A stretch of DNA of 64,000 bases, from assembly GCA_035582835.1 (NCBI GenBank), contig JAYKAV010000311.1, forward strand, positions 1,884,067-1,948,066, read 5' to 3'. The notes under the pieces are model-generated. The model worked only from the letters and a program-made list of their open reading frames with translations. It searched no databases and was not told where the DNA came from. Position 1 is the first letter of the stretch. The number at the start of each line of letters is the position of its first letter. This document shows positions 12,405 to 24,724 of the stretch, piece after piece. The position numbers and the translations under genes are program-made. The DNA is from Phoebastria nigripes (Eukaryota > Chordata > Aves > Procellariiformes > Diomedeidae).

Positions 12405-12570
12405 GACAGAGCTCAAAGCACTTTATAAAAGAAGGTAAGATTATTATTCTTGTTTTATAAATTGAAAACTCAGACACAAGGAGGAAAAGCAAATTGTGCA
12501 ATTTGCCCCAAGGCAAGTGACTTGGGGGACTATAAAACTCCTTTTTCTCAAGTGTCAGGGTTGTATTTAG
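12405..12570 (-). mobile_element. Ancient MIR/CORE-SINE-like element
   Basis: The + strand reads in order a CTCAAAGCACTTTATAAAAG block, ATTATTATTCTTGTTTTATA, AAAACTCAGACACAAGGAGG and a CCAAGGCAAGTGACTTGG-like block. The reverse complement follows the order of the MIR-type SINE consensus: the CAAGTGACTTG region, the CCTCAGTTT region, the TGTAAAATGGGGATAATAA region and the AAAGTGCTTTG region. Divergence is heavy, fitting an amniote-age insertion. The family subtype cannot be decided by eye. Confidence 0.55.
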
Positions 12571-12679
12571 GAGGCGCTCTACTTAATATCTCACCCAGTA
12601 ATGAGCTTTTACTCTTCATATATCGAAGCCGATGAGATTCAGCAGTTAAAGAAAGATTGCATAAATAGGCTTGAGTCAG

Positions 12680-12721
12680 TGTCATGGTTTAACACTATCC
12701 CAGCTGAAACCAGGACAGTAT
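12680..12721 (-). mobile_element. Internally deleted mini-LTR (ERVL-like, both termini only)
   Basis: Positions 12680-12693 (TGTCATGGTTTAAC) are the reverse complement of the 3' terminus of the LTR family seen at 24472 and 40380. Positions 12694-12717 are the reverse complement of its 5' terminus (CCAGCTGAAACCAGGACA is readable). About 500 bp of LTR body is missing. A TTAAC shared by both LTR ends sits at the junction. GTCAG flanks the element at 12675-12679 and 12722-12726 if GTAT (12718-12721) is counted inside it. GTAT matches the internal bases abutting the 3' LTR at 24468-24471. Confidence 0.75.
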
Positions 12722-13374
12722 GTCAGGCTTGAGCCTGTTTTTCGCATATTCTCGTGCCGTTAGTTCTAATTTAGAAAGAAAGTGAAAGGGGAAAGCAGCC
12801 AGCTGGGAAATAATCATGTTTAAGAAAGGCAATTAAAAACTAACCACTTGTGACATAGTTATTTCTTAAACTAAAATTAATCTCTCACTATTACATTGTC
12901 ACATTTTGTCTTTTCAATCAGCAATCTGCAGTGAAATCAATCGATCTCCACATACTTTTAAGAGCCTTTCTCCATGATATTAACTAAAGCCCCTAAATCT
13001 GGAAAACTCACCCACAATCACACAATTCACTTTCTCATGGAAATCCATGTGATGAAAGCCGTAGGAAATAGTACTGTTAAAGCAGTTCACATGAATAACT
13101 AACTTCAGGATGAAAAATTTGCCATCAATACTATTAATTAATAAGAAAGGCTTTTTATGGTCTATTCTACTTTTCACTGTGTAGTTTGTTGGCTCATTCT
13201 TTTGCACTGGGACTAGTCAATTTTATTTCTATGCAAAACAGCATAGCATACGTTATTCTCTCTTCTTCCCCTCTGGTAGGCAATGCATCTCAAAAAAGTG
13301 AAGATACATAATAAGTAATGATTAAATAGGCACATTTCTAGCATAGATTTGTTGCTCAATAGGATTCAGTTCTT

Positions 13375-14322
13375 TAAAAGCGTATAGAAGAAGATACAAA
13401 ATCATTGTGAATGACACCAAAATTGGTAGTTATGAGTAATGATGAAGACATATCAGTACTGCACAGAAATCTGGGCTGATTAAGTAAGTTGGCCTCACCT
13501 GTATCACTGCTAAATGCCACATGAGATGGTTAATTAAGACCTTTCATTAAGAATGAAAAATATGGATTAGTTTTACAGAATGGTCGACAGTCTTTAGGCA
13601 CAAAGTGACTCAGAAAAGGATTTAGTGGTTTTACTGTGCAAACATCCAAGCAAGATCTCTCCCAGGGCAACACAGAGGCTGAGCCAGCAAATGCTGTCCT
13701 GGATGTAGGTACGGGAGAAGACTACCGGACAGAAACAAAGGAGTTTTACTACTACGGATTACTGACAACTAGTAAGATCATTACTGGGATGTCTCTGTCC
13801 ACTTCTGATGTACACATTTAAGTAGGATGTTGGCAATTTGGAAAATGTTCAGAAAAGAGCTACAAACACAACTTCAGTAACAGAAGTGAGAGAAAAAAGC
13901 ATCTTAATTTAGTCACTAAAAAGTACACGTTAAGAAGTGATGTAATGATGGCCTGAGGATACTTCTCTAGAAAGAAAACTAGAGAATCTGACTTTTTGAC
14001 TTAACAGAAAAGGTCAATATGGATGGAAGCTGAATCTCAGCAAATTCAGATTAGCATTCAAGCACACAGCTCTTTTCCATGAAGGATCTTAACTGCTGAA
14101 AAAAATTCTTATCTAGGAATACAATGGATTCTCTCTCCTGTGAAGTCTCTAAATCAAAGCTGGCTGTCTTTCTGAAAGCGAAGTTACAGTTCAGGCAGCA
14201 GCAGTGGATTTCATATTGGGAACACTTGGCAAAATTCTTTGGTCCTGTGTTATGAAGGAGGTCAGGCTACATGATTATTATCATTCTTCCTGGCCTTAAA
14301 TGCTATCAATCTATGAAGCATG
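13375..14322 (+). mobile_element. Ancient CR1 LINE (3' ORF2 remnant and 3' UTR)
   Basis: Recognisable CR1 landmarks occur in sense order. A block near 13405-13440 contains AATGACACCAAAATTGG. A CAGAAAAGGATTTAGTGG block lies near 13610-13630. A block beginning GGATGTTGGCAATTTGGAAA with CAGAAAAGAGCTACAA lies at 13825-13868. A GAAGCTGAATCTCAGCAAAT block lies near 14025. AAGTCTCTAAATCAAAGCTG lies near 14143. The 3' end GAAGGAGGTCAGGCTACATG then CTGGCCTTAAATGCTATC ends near 14320. All frames are broken by stops and indels, so no protein can be made. The high divergence shows a pre-neoavian insertion. Confidence 0.75.
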
Positions 14323-14329
14323 GACTTAA

Positions 14330-14430
14330 CTTTAAGTCTCACTCTAAATCATTTTACATTCATTTGACTTCAGTGGAGCCATTTAACATGGTTGAAGTTA
14401 AGCATGCACACAAGTGCTTTGCTGAGTAGA
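14330..14430. repeat. Ancient amniote palindromic repeat fragment
   Basis: Directly after the CR1 end come ACTTAACTTTAAGTCTCACT, TTTGACTTCAGTGG and GAAGTTAAGCATGC…AAGTGCTTTGCTGA. These resemble a low-copy repeat recalled from turtle and crocodilian DNA, in which a TTGACTTCAATGG core is flanked by near-inverted blocks. I cannot name the family with certainty. Confidence 0.4.
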
Positions 14431-15080
14431 TGGGGACTTGCCCTCTTATAACTGACCACATGCCAAAGTGCTTTGTTGAAATGGTGCCACAAGTCTTTGT
14501 AAGTCATCAAAGGTGCAAATGAGAAAATCCCTCACGTTTGGTTTTTTCATAGTTTTTAGTTCAGAAGCTACTCTTTTGCTTACAGGATTTTTTTCCCCCA
14601 CGTGAATTGTTGTGTACTGTGCAACAGAGCTACCAAATGGCACTGCCTCTTCCTGGCCTGTTTTCCTGCTCTAGGATTTAAGGAGAAGTCTGAATCCTAC
14701 ATGAACCAGCAGAAGTCATCCCAGGTACATTAGAGGTTGTATGGACAGGCCATTTCTGTGATGGTGGAAAGAGACTCACCTTCTGGGAGGCAAGGCACTG
14801 CTTTAGGAGACGTTATTAGCTCTGCCTACCTACTTGAACAAAGTATTAACAAAGCTACAGCTTTTATTAGTGTGAACTGTCAGAGACTGAATCAAATCAA
14901 ATTGATGCTACATGCCGTGATTCTAGAGGACTTTTCCATCAGAAATAGTAGTTAGCATTTCAAGCACTAAAGTGATAGTATTATAATATCCTCATTCACA
15001 CAGGTTGGTTCTTCACTGTTTCAGTTCAAAAGGAATTCAGAGGATGCAAAGTGATATTTAATGTAAGGACCTCCTGACCT

Positions 15081-15098
15081 AAAAAAAAAAAAAAAAAT
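15081..15098. repeat. Poly(A) run
   Basis: A homopolymer of about 17 A within AT-rich DNA. It has no target-site duplication or retroposed gene that I can recognise. Confidence 0.8.
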
Positions 15099-15419
15099 CA
15101 GGCCTCCCTTTTCAGTATGTGTTGTGTTTTTTCCACTTTAGTAGCCATATTTTTATGCAGCATTTATTTAATTTCAGTCTAGTAAAAAAGACCTCACCCC
15201 ATGTCTTCACTTTTAAACGGTGACAAAACTCACAACTTCTATGATAAATCTTGCTGTGCTTCTTTAAAGGGTAGCTCACTTTTTAAAAAAATGTGGTGAG
15301 GTGTATTAGTCAAGTCCTGAATTTCATGTTAAAAACAAATAAATCACCAGTGAAAAGCAATCAAGTATTCGGTACTGAAAAGACTTACTATAACACAAAA
15401 ATGAAATACAGACTGTGAA

Positions 15420-16100
15420 ATACTGCGGGAAGTGCTTATAAAGTTCATTATCACTTTTCATATTTTCAGCAATTCCAAAAGCCAGAGAGAATGAATATAC
15501 TTATATTTTATCTCAGTCTTTCACTTTGCTTTACAGTTCCTGCCAGGCAACTTGATCTGTAAGGCTGAACTGTAGGGGCATTCCTATTAATTTAGATATT
15601 CATCTCAGCTACAGTATGCAGCGTTGATTCCTTGTTAGGCTGAATGGTTAAAGTGAGTATTTGCAACTTTGATTTACATCTTGCAAATTGTATTATTTAT
15701 AGCAGTTTTGCCCTAAAATGGCTAGTTAGCAGAGTTCAGCGAAAGTTAAAATGACTTAAGCCTAATGTTAGATTATGCATGCTATACAGTGCTGACTTTC
15801 GCTTCTGAAGAGCTTGGTTCCATATTTACAACACAGACCACAAAGAAGTGCAAGCCAGAATTCAGCCCCAGTTAAAGTAACCCACAAACATCTCATTAAA
15901 TCATTCAACACATAATATCAAAAGCTGAAAATATGGCTACGCGCTTGCATTTTCCAGCTCCCTGCACAATTTTAGCTCTGAAATGGTTTTCTACCACAGG
16001 AAGTGACGGCACATTGTGTCTTTGATATCCAGGTCAAACAGATCCCCCAAAAATGTAAGAGCACGGGATGACTAGAGTCAAGTACTGCTCAGTAAACATT
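15420..16100. other. Candidate conserved non-coding block (composition only)
   Basis: The stretch lacks simple repeats and transposon landmarks and has an even composition with many short homeodomain-type TAAT/ATTA cores (for example near 15590 and 15690). Such sequence is typical of long conserved non-coding elements in gene deserts. I infer candidate status only; no gene or RNA is visible. Confidence 0.25.
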
Positions 16101-17754
16101 AAAATTAAGGGCTTCTTTTTAACTAATATCACCTCACTGATCCAACTTTAAAGCACAGCCCCACAAACAACTGAAAGAGGANGAGGAAAGTTGGAAACTG
16201 GAAAACTGAAGAATTCCTGAAGGGGAAAAGTTTTATGCCAGCTTCGCCGTTAAAGGGAACGTAGTCAGCTCTAATCATATTAGGATTTTCATTCAGCCCC
16301 AGGATGACCTTTAATTCCTGTGACAGTCTTGTGCTGGGCTTCACCGCAGAGATGCTGGATGACTAACAGTCTCCTCAGCGCTCTCCCATCCTGAAAGGAA
16401 GGAAGTGAAGAAAGGAAAGAACAGCTTATATGCCAAACCACCTGCCTGGAGACACAAAGCAAGACTTTTGCTGTCTTGGATGATTGCATATAATTATTTT
16501 TTTTCACCTCAACGTTTCATTTCAGACTTGGCCATGGGAGAAAATTCCATATTGCATTGCTGGTTTTCTTCAATTAACAATAATAATAAAATAAGATTTG
16601 GAAACGTCTCCTCATTCTGGATTTACAAAGTCATTATGGAACCAGGCTAAATTATTTGAGTCAAAGAGAGGATTCTGTCCATAAAATTATGTATGCTAAG
16701 AAAGGAAGACTTTCACAGAGTCATTGCACAGAGTGCTTGCCAATGACTTGTTAGACCTAAATTACTTTCCTAACCTGATCAGTGTGTAATTTCTTACAGG
16801 TTTAGTAAGATTAATTACATGGTGATAGACATAGAGCTGTCTCTTGCAGGATATCCTATAGGTGAGGTGGAAAGGACATGACCTTGCATAGGGGATTCGT
16901 ATGGGAGGGTGGCAAAATGCATTTACATGAACTTTCCTCCTGCCACTAGATCTCCAACAGCTGATTACATTTTTGCATCTTAGCCTTTTTAAGCATATAA
17001 CATAATTCAGCCTTTCTTCTTAGCAGATCATTTCCCTTTTTGACCCAGGCTTTTTGCTGTGGTCTGCAGGTCTATCTCAGCACAGAAGGCCACAAAAACT
17101 GTCTTTTGGGGCATCAGACCCTTTTTCCATGGACACTCATGGCATTTTTATTCCTTGGGCTATGCATAGGGTAAGAACGTAGGAGAGCACAATGCCCTTT
17201 TTTCTGAAGGGAACGGTGCTTCTTTGGCCTATTTTGCATGTTACCAAGCTACTGGGCATACATTCCAAGTAAGTTCGAATGTCAGAGCTACTACCTCTAA
17301 AGGGCCACATTAAAGACATCCAAAATCAGCCCAGTCTTTTTATATAAAGAGCAGTAAAAGCTCTCCAACTTAACCTAATAAATTACTGTTATAAAAACAG
17401 TTTTATGTAATGTGCAGAAGTCTAAGAAAAACTGTTTTAATGGTTATTAAAAGAGAGATTTGCAAATCTGTGAATATAAGTTAATGTTACGCATTTTTCA
17501 AGTAAAGGGAAAAAAAGAGGGGCTAAAAATTGCCAAAGTAAAATGCAGAATAATGGAGTCTCAGTTTCATTTTCATGCAGTTAACTACCTTGAAAATGAA
17601 AAGGCTGTTCTATGGAGTTCCTTTTAAAAGTTAGATTAATTTAACTTTGGAAGTCGAGTACTAGGAATCAAGTGCTGCGCCTGCACTTTCCATAACCAGC
17701 TGAAGGAGATGAGAACAGACAATGATTGAGCAGAGCTCTCATGAGTAATTCACC

Positions 17755-17850
17755 ACATACATACACAAAATTTTGACTATGTTGCAGTCAATGGGGTTTT
17801 GGCTATTGACTTGAATGAGGTCAGGATTTCAATCATGTTTATCTTAAAAA
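17755..17850. repeat. Ancient amniote palindromic repeat fragment
   Basis: Contains CAGTCAATGGGGTTTTGGC followed by TATTGACTTGAATGAGG and TCAGGATTTCA. The two CAATGG/TTGACTT cores face one another, as in the old amniote repeat also glimpsed near 14.4, 19.4 and 59.2 kb. Diverged, unnamed, no coding capacity. Confidence 0.4.
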
Positions 17851-18556
17851 ACTCTAAGTCAAATTTGAAAGAAAAGGAATCTAAGTAATTGTCAAAAAAA
17901 AAAAAAAAGTTTTGGGGGGCTGAGTTTATTTGCAAATCAAGATTTAATTCCATTAATAGATTTGACTGAAAAATAGGGATTTGATAAAAAATTGTGAAGC
18001 ATTGAATTTGTTTCAAACTCCACTTTTTTCTGCTCAGAATGAATGAAGGTTAAACTGAAATCAAATAATGGGCTTACCCATCTGAAGATGTTTCACTGTG
18101 GTTTGTGAAATCTTTGTGTTTACACAAATGATCATTTATTTCATTTCCTTGTTTGCCATTTCACCCCAAAATTTCTGTTTCAGTTTGACACAAATTGGCT
18201 ACCTCCTTTTCTTTTTGATGGCAAGACTGAGAAGCCCATTTTTCACAGAGCTTCATATAACTCATATATGATAACGCATATGCACCTAGAAATACATTTT
18301 TCAACTTACTGCTGAAAATTGCGAAAACTGACTCCTGAAGTCAGATGTTTGATTAAGAGAGAATAACAGATATTCAGTAATAAAACCATGAAATAACAAT
18401 AAGAAGGAGGTTCAAAATTAATAGGTATGTGGCTTAAACCTGAATATGCACGGTAAATCACAGTGAAGAGAAGGTGACCTTCTATGCCTAGACACTGTAG
18501 CATGTGCCCTTGTAAATACATCATACCTAAAAACCCAGAGCTGGCTTACGTACCCC

Positions 18557-18582
18557 TTTTGAAAAGTGACACCTTTTCAAAA
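18557..18582. repeat. Perfect 10-bp inverted repeat
   Basis: TTTTGAAAAG at 18557-18566 pairs exactly with CTTTTCAAAA at 18573-18582 around the loop TGACAC. A stable small hairpin is possible. No gene adjoins it. Confidence 0.8.
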
Positions 18583-19364
18583 TATCCTCAGCCCAGCCTC
18601 CACTCTGTGGTCTAAACATTTCTGTAAGCCCTTTTTTTTTCTGTATTGTCATTTTTGCACCTAATTTTCAGTCGCTTTTTAATAAAACGTGGTGTACAGC
18701 CCATACAGACATGTTCTGTAATTCTGCGTGCAGGGCTCAGCGCAGCAGTGTTCCTGTAACTGACTGGCACCTTGGCCAGGGTGCAATGCAAATATTAAAC
18801 AATATTAGATGGCTGGGTTAGCCATTGCTGTGATTATTNTGTGATCTAGACACCTTCTCACCATCCAAACATTTTAAAATATTTCCATTCTTCTTGGTGC
18901 TAAGTATATTTTAAACGCCTGCTGCACCTATTACCTTCTATCAGAAATTATATTTGTAGGTGTCAACCAGGCCCATGCAGGCCACCAGTTATAAAAATGC
19001 TGCACATCATTGTTATCTTGTTTTTCCTTCTGTAGTGGAAAACAGCTTTAGTCTCTCAAATGTTTCCCGAGCATTGTCCCATCTCCAGAGCAATGGTATA
19101 CTTTCCGTGAGGAGACCCAAAGTGTCCAGTTTTGCGGAGGAAATGGAGCTAGCACCTCATACAGTCTCCGAACACTGGAACTAATTTGGATTTCTCTCCT
19201 CATTCATACACTCAGTCTTCTCCCCCCACTCTGCTCCACCTGTTTTCCTTTTCTACTGAAGTCATACAATGAACTGATGACTGAAGATTTTCCTATCCAC
19301 AATTCTTGCAATTTCTTTCCAAGTCAGGGCACAGCATGATAGCTGCACTTAACTGTATTTTGAT

Positions 19365-19450
19365 TTTTGGGCCAAATTCAGCATGGTACCACCCTGTACA
19401 ATCCACTGAAGTCAGTGACATTACACAAAGAGGAATTCAGTCCACTATTA
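19365..19450. repeat. Ancient amniote repeat fragment
   Basis: GGGCCAAATTCAGCATGG, CACTGAAGTCAGTGACATTA and GAGGAATTCAGTCCACTA occur in the order expected for an old amniote repeat whose ends read GGGCCAAATTC…AATTTGGCCC around a GAAGTCAATGG core. It is diverged and about 85 bp long. Confidence 0.4.
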
Positions 19451-20633
19451 CAAAGGCTTTAACTTGTTTTCCCAGCTCACTATGAGCACTACTTGCCTAG
19501 AAAACTTTCATTTCATTTGTAGTATCTGGCAACTTTGACTCTCTTTCTCCTTATTTTGCCTGTTTGGTGTCTCCACCCACTGTGCAGTGCTGCTTCGCTT
19601 CCTGAATCATCTTCAGCATCATTCAATACCTGCAACCTGTTGGACACCCACAGCTTCATTCACTCCCTTCCCTTCCCTTATCAGCTCATTCGTTCACTTC
19701 CCCATACATAACCTAGTTACCTCCAGGCAGCGTCTGCCTGCTGGGCATCTCGCTGTACTCCCACAGCTGGGAATCCTCCTCTTCTGTCATTCCCTGTGCC
19801 CAGCTAAAAACTACCAGGGTATCCTTAAAGTACCTCTCCAAGTCACTAGCCACTTTGAAAACCCAAGGTGTCTCCTGTATCCCAAGCAGCGATTTCTCAA
19901 AACATGATGCTCTCCTCCTATCGGATCTAATGACCAAAACCACTTCTGGCCTGTCCATCTCATTGTAGGCACTTAACCCTCTTAGTGGGAGAATCCCAGC
20001 AGTGCCAGGAAGCCCCAGCGTGCCTGGAGTTTCACACAGAAAATCTTATGGGGAACTTAGCAAGAGAGAGTGTTTTGCCCCAAAGGACATACAGTACAGT
20101 CTCTAGAGGNGGGGGGGGGAACCCAAACCCAACAACAACGAAAACAAGACAATGGCTGAGAAGGAAGATCAAAATACAGGGAGGTGACATATCCCAGAAG
20201 GTAATGACAGAGGCAACCTTCCTGGGGCCAAGGTCCTCACTTCTCCACCCGAACTGCAGGTACCAATAAATAAGATTCACTTGCATGTGACCAGAGAATA
20301 ATCAAGCCAAAAAACTCACAAGCCAAGTGCTTTACAGCTGAATTTGTGTTTGGATGGCAGCGGGCTGGGGCAGTGCCCCACACATTGCTCAGGAGTAAGG
20401 TAAGTGCTGAGGATGGGCTGAAATCAGCATACGCCGCATCTGTTATTTGCCAAGGGGAGGCTGCTGCATCTGTGGTTGTGCCACCGGCTCCTCAGAGCAA
20501 ACACGTTCACTACAATATTTCCCTGAGCAGCAGCTGCAAGAGGATCACTTAAAATTGCATAAAGCATTAATCTGAACTCTGAGACAAGTTTGGTACCGCA
20601 CAGTTGGACATAAGCCAAAGTGTCCCATGTAGT

Positions 20634-20682
20634 AAAGGGGAAGGGGGGAGGGAAGAAGAGAAAGAAAGGAAAAAAGAAAAGA
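20634..20682. repeat. 49-nt polypurine tract
   Basis: Only A and G occur on the + strand, including a GGGGAAGGGGGGAGGG section followed by GAAA-type repeats. The G-rich half could support triplex or quadruplex structure. No gene context. Confidence 0.85.
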
Positions 20683-20699
20683 CAGTCCTGTCAGTGGTT

Positions 20700-23420
20700 T
20701 TAAGCTGCCACTTTTTTTTTTTTAAATGGAAAAATTGTTACAAATGCGTTCTTCAACATATGTTATTAATTTCTTTGTACTGGCTTCTTGCCAGTTAAGC
20801 ATCAGTCCTGGTTTCTTTGCTTTCAGTTTTAACTAGCAAAACTCATGAGATCATTAACGAAAATGGACACAACCTTTTTTTTTTCTTGCACACAACTGTT
20901 ATGGAGCAACTGACTCTTCTGAAGGCTTTTATTTAATAAAACTTCAGCTTCTTTTTTTTTAATAGGGAGATGTGCTCCTCAGCAAAGTCTGGTGTTTCTA
21001 CTATAAACAAAGCAACATGTGAAGGGCTTAAAACACATTTACTGGTACTGGCAAGAGCAACAAAATCAGAAACTTTAAAAAACACTCATAAATGTTAAGT
21101 AACATTTCATAAAGCTACACTGCTATTTACTTTGCTCAATATGTATAAGTGCGAGAGACCAAAGNGGTACTGAAAAATAACAATGAAAGAGAATGTGGTT
21201 TGATAAAAATATCTACATATGGAAATGTTGATTGAATGTTATTAATGTTTGATTTGGCTTGCAAAGAACTGCAAAATCCACTTGAAGAAAGAATGCCGTT
21301 TCATGGATTTCTGTGCAAAGCAGCATCTCCCACATTGCGAGAGCCACACTGAGCCCTTAATCCAGCGTGCACAGTTGCTGTAGGTGTGGGCAGGGAACAC
21401 AGGCTCATTTGAAGAAAGAACTGGTTTATTTTGCAAGTGAAAACTGGCATTATTCACCCCAAGGAGTGGAAACAGAGATTTGGAGCTGACATCAAAATAG
21501 TGCTCTTACTGGTTGCTAAGGGTGCCACTGCCCTGTGCTGTTGCACCCCAAAATGCCTGCAGTCTCCACTCCCTGTCCACTTCCTGGCCAGCCCGTGATG
21601 GCCAAGCCTGTTGTGAAGTCCTCTGCAACCACTGCTCCCAGTACCCACCTCCAGGACTAAGCTAAAGGCTGTACTTTGTAACCTGGCAAATGAGAGGAGA
21701 AAAAGGATCTTCTAAAGGCTTGGCCCCACTCTACCTCCTGCTTCCCATCTGCCATGTACACGTAGCAGATGTTGTTGGATGGTGGGCGCTGGACAGGACC
21801 TGGCAGAGGAAGTCAGCACCAATGTCCAGCAAACTTTACATATTGTACCTATCTATCTACTTCATTATACCTGTAAAGAAACTGTCCTTTAGGAAAGGAG
21901 AAAATAAGTTTCACAACAGCAGGCATAGCCTCTATGTGTTATTAGTACATATGACAAAGTAAGTACTAAATGAATAAAATAATAACTACATCTTCACATT
22001 CAGCAGAGTTACCAATATGCACAAATAACAAGGCTGGAGAAATGCATGCTCTTACTACTTTTATCCTTGACCTTAATTCCCCCCCTTCTCTCCTGTTGTT
22101 TAGTACACGCTCCTATTACATCATGTCTAAAATTAGATTGCAGGATCAGGCTTTCTTGTGAAATATTTAGCGCTACTTTCTTTAGGCGAGACCAGGAATT
22201 CTACAGGAAAGGCCTTTTTTCACTACTTTTTATGTCTTAGCCTGATCCTGCTGCTGCCAAATGAAAGAATGTCTTTTTCTTGGCTTCAAAGAATCTTGGG
22301 CTGGGCCATGCGGCCAGAGACCACAACATGGCATACTTGTTAGATAAAGGAAAATGTATGTGTGCGTGTATAAATAGCTGATCTGCCTGCTAGAGAAGAT
22401 GAAATCATGCTCAGAGATTTCTTTTCTAATTAAAAAATTATGATTCAAATGGAACCAAAGTCCTTCTCCTATGCCTGAGCAGCCCTGCAAATTATACTAG
22501 AAAGAGATACAAGACTACATCTTCCTACTCTAANGATGCAGAGACCATAGCAGATAGATAAGGATATGCAGATGTAATCTAATATCCAGGGCTCTGTTAC
22601 ACACAGCTGTGCATGCATACACACAAATGTATGCACAGTTTCCAAGAAAGTCTCTGGTAGTATAGGCTTAGAAAGTACAGTTTGGCTAGATAAACGCTGC
22701 AGATCACTACCTTAACTGTCTATCTCTTCCAACAAACTATTTGCACAGCTTCACTGTAATTACATTAAGATGTTTTATTTGTTGGAGAAGGATCAATGAG
22801 AAATTAAAACTGCTACTTAAGGGTTTATGTAACCTCAGCTCAAATCCATGTTTTACTCAGAGTCCTCTGTGCCTTAAATTAAGTGCCTGTGTTCCATAGA
22901 TATTTATAAATGCAATTTTTTGCCGCCCGTCAGATGATTTGTAGGACAGGTACTTTAAAGTATAATGGGACATTTTTATGATCCCTATATTTGCATGGTC
23001 TGTTCAATTCCTGGTTGCTTTTCTTTCACCCTCAGGAATATTGCTGGTCCTGAAGGTCCCTCAAAAAGTATCTGGCTTCTAGATCCCCTCAGTTGATCAT
23101 GGCAAGGACAGGCCACAGTGACTGGTGAACCTAACCCTAAAAAAAGGTTGTGCTCTTTCACTTTAGTTTTGATTGTCTCAAAATGCATCCATGAGAAGAT
23201 AGATGTTTAGGTAAGTTTCAAACTTTTATTCATTGGTCAAGATTTACCTCACGTAACTTTAGACATGTGAAAGTTGGTTGGCTAAGGCTGTGCCTACTTC
23301 AACATTTTGGTTGCAGGCAGCAGTGAATCCTCTGATCATTGCCTCACTGCAATCCTTGCTGCACATTGGTTTGGTTTGCAGAGCAGTTCCAGTGGGTTGA
23401 AGCTGGATTCCTCTAGAGAG
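20700..23420. other. Unique DNA, no gene recognised
   Basis: AT-rich sequence with T runs near 20.71, 20.88 and 20.95 kb. No transposon or gene is recognised, and the open frames present are short and without domains. Confidence 0.5.
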
Positions 23421-23427
23421 AAATGAG

Positions 23428-23492
23428 ACCAAAATGCTTTCTACTTCTACTTTCTCTTTCTACTTCTACTTCCAAGACCAAAATGCTTTCCA
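23428..23492. repeat. Local duplication flanking CTTCTA repeats
   Basis: GACCAAAATGCTTTC occurs near 23428 and again near 23476, with copies of CTTTCTACTTCTACTT in between. This looks like a roughly 48-bp tandem duplication mixed with a pyrimidine-rich short repeat. Confidence 0.75.
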
Positions 23493-24149
23493 ACCCCTAG
23501 TGGGGACATAGGGGTGCTAGNCCCAGACTGCTCCTTTGGACAGCTCTGAACCACAAGCATGAGCTCAAGCAACCCCCCTGAACTGCATGCAGTGCTGATG
23601 TTGGGGCCTGAGCACCAAAGCTGCTTTGGTCTCCTGGTCTGTTCCAGTTGCACTGAGATACTTGCTAATGCTGACACAGCCCAGCTCTTGGTTGGCCACG
23701 TCAACCCTCCTTTATGGGCAGTAGAAATAAATAAGCAGAGGCAAATCATCTTCCCTATGCGAGACAGCTATCTCAGGACAAGATAAATGGAAAGGACAAC
23801 CAGCTTAGACGTACACAGTGGACTTTTGTGTCCTGAATGAAGACAGTCAATCGCCATCCCACATGCACAATTCTAGATATACTCAGCAATAGGTGAGGAA
23901 ACAGCTGCAGACCACTTGCATGTGGTGCACAGAAGGAATGATGCTGCAGCCCTACGTGGCAGGAGGGGATGTGACCCTCAGGGGAACCTATGCTCAGGGT
24001 CTCATCCTGAGATCCCATGCACAACTGGTATAACCTTGGAGCAGGACTTGTAGAACTGAATGCACCTGGGAACAAGAAAGGATTTCCCAGTTTCTAGCAT
24101 TGTAAAGGAACTGCCCATTCCTGAGTCACCTAGATTAATGAAGAATGAA

Positions 24150-24471
24150 CTTTGATGAAACCGAGCAAAGCGCAGCGATGATAGAGCCGGTCAAGCGCAG
24201 CAATAATGGAACCAGAACTGGCTTCAGCATGCAATAATCCAACACCACACACCATCTCTCCTGCCCTGAAGGACTGTTATGACAGATGGAGCCCAAAGTC
24301 ATGGACTAAATGAACTCAATGGACATTTTAGAGGGACAGCCCATAGACTAAGGGAATGATATCTGTGGGTATACATCAAAAGACAGGAAAAGTGGTGGTG
24401 ATTAATTGGGATGTATTGGAAAGTGTGGGACTTAGACATGTCATAGATGATATAGAATAAGGGGTGGATAC
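24150..24471 (+). mobile_element. ERVL-like provirus, 3' internal remnant and polypurine tract
   Basis: This stretch abuts the LTR at 24472 and resembles the 3' untranslated tail of avian ERVL-like elements. It ends in a purine-rich AGAATAAGGGGTGGA (24454-24468) in the position of the plus-strand primer tract, followed by TAC and the LTR start. I see no gag, pol or env coding sequence. The left boundary is uncertain, and older internal sequence may extend some way upstream. Because internal sequence touches the LTR, this is a 3' LTR and not a solo LTR. Confidence 0.6.
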
Positions 24472-24724
24472 TGTCCTGGTTTCAACTGGGATAGAATTAA
24501 TTTTTTTTCCTAGTAGCTGGTATAGTGCTGTGTTTTGGATTTAGTATGAGAATAATGTTGATAACACACTGATGTTTTAGTTGTTTCTAAGTAGTGCTTA
24601 CACTAAGTCAAGGACTTTTCAGCTTCTCATGCCCTGCCAGTGAGAAGCTGGGAGGGAGCATAGCCAGGACAGCTGACACAAACTGGCCAAAGGGATATTC
24701 CATACCATATGATGTCATGCTCAG

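Noticed and set aside
24467..24471. GATAC as a left target-site duplication for the LTR at 24472, paired with GCTAC after its end
   Set aside because: The bases before 24472 belong to the provirus interior next to the purine tract, so they cannot be host flank. The GCTAC similarity is chance.
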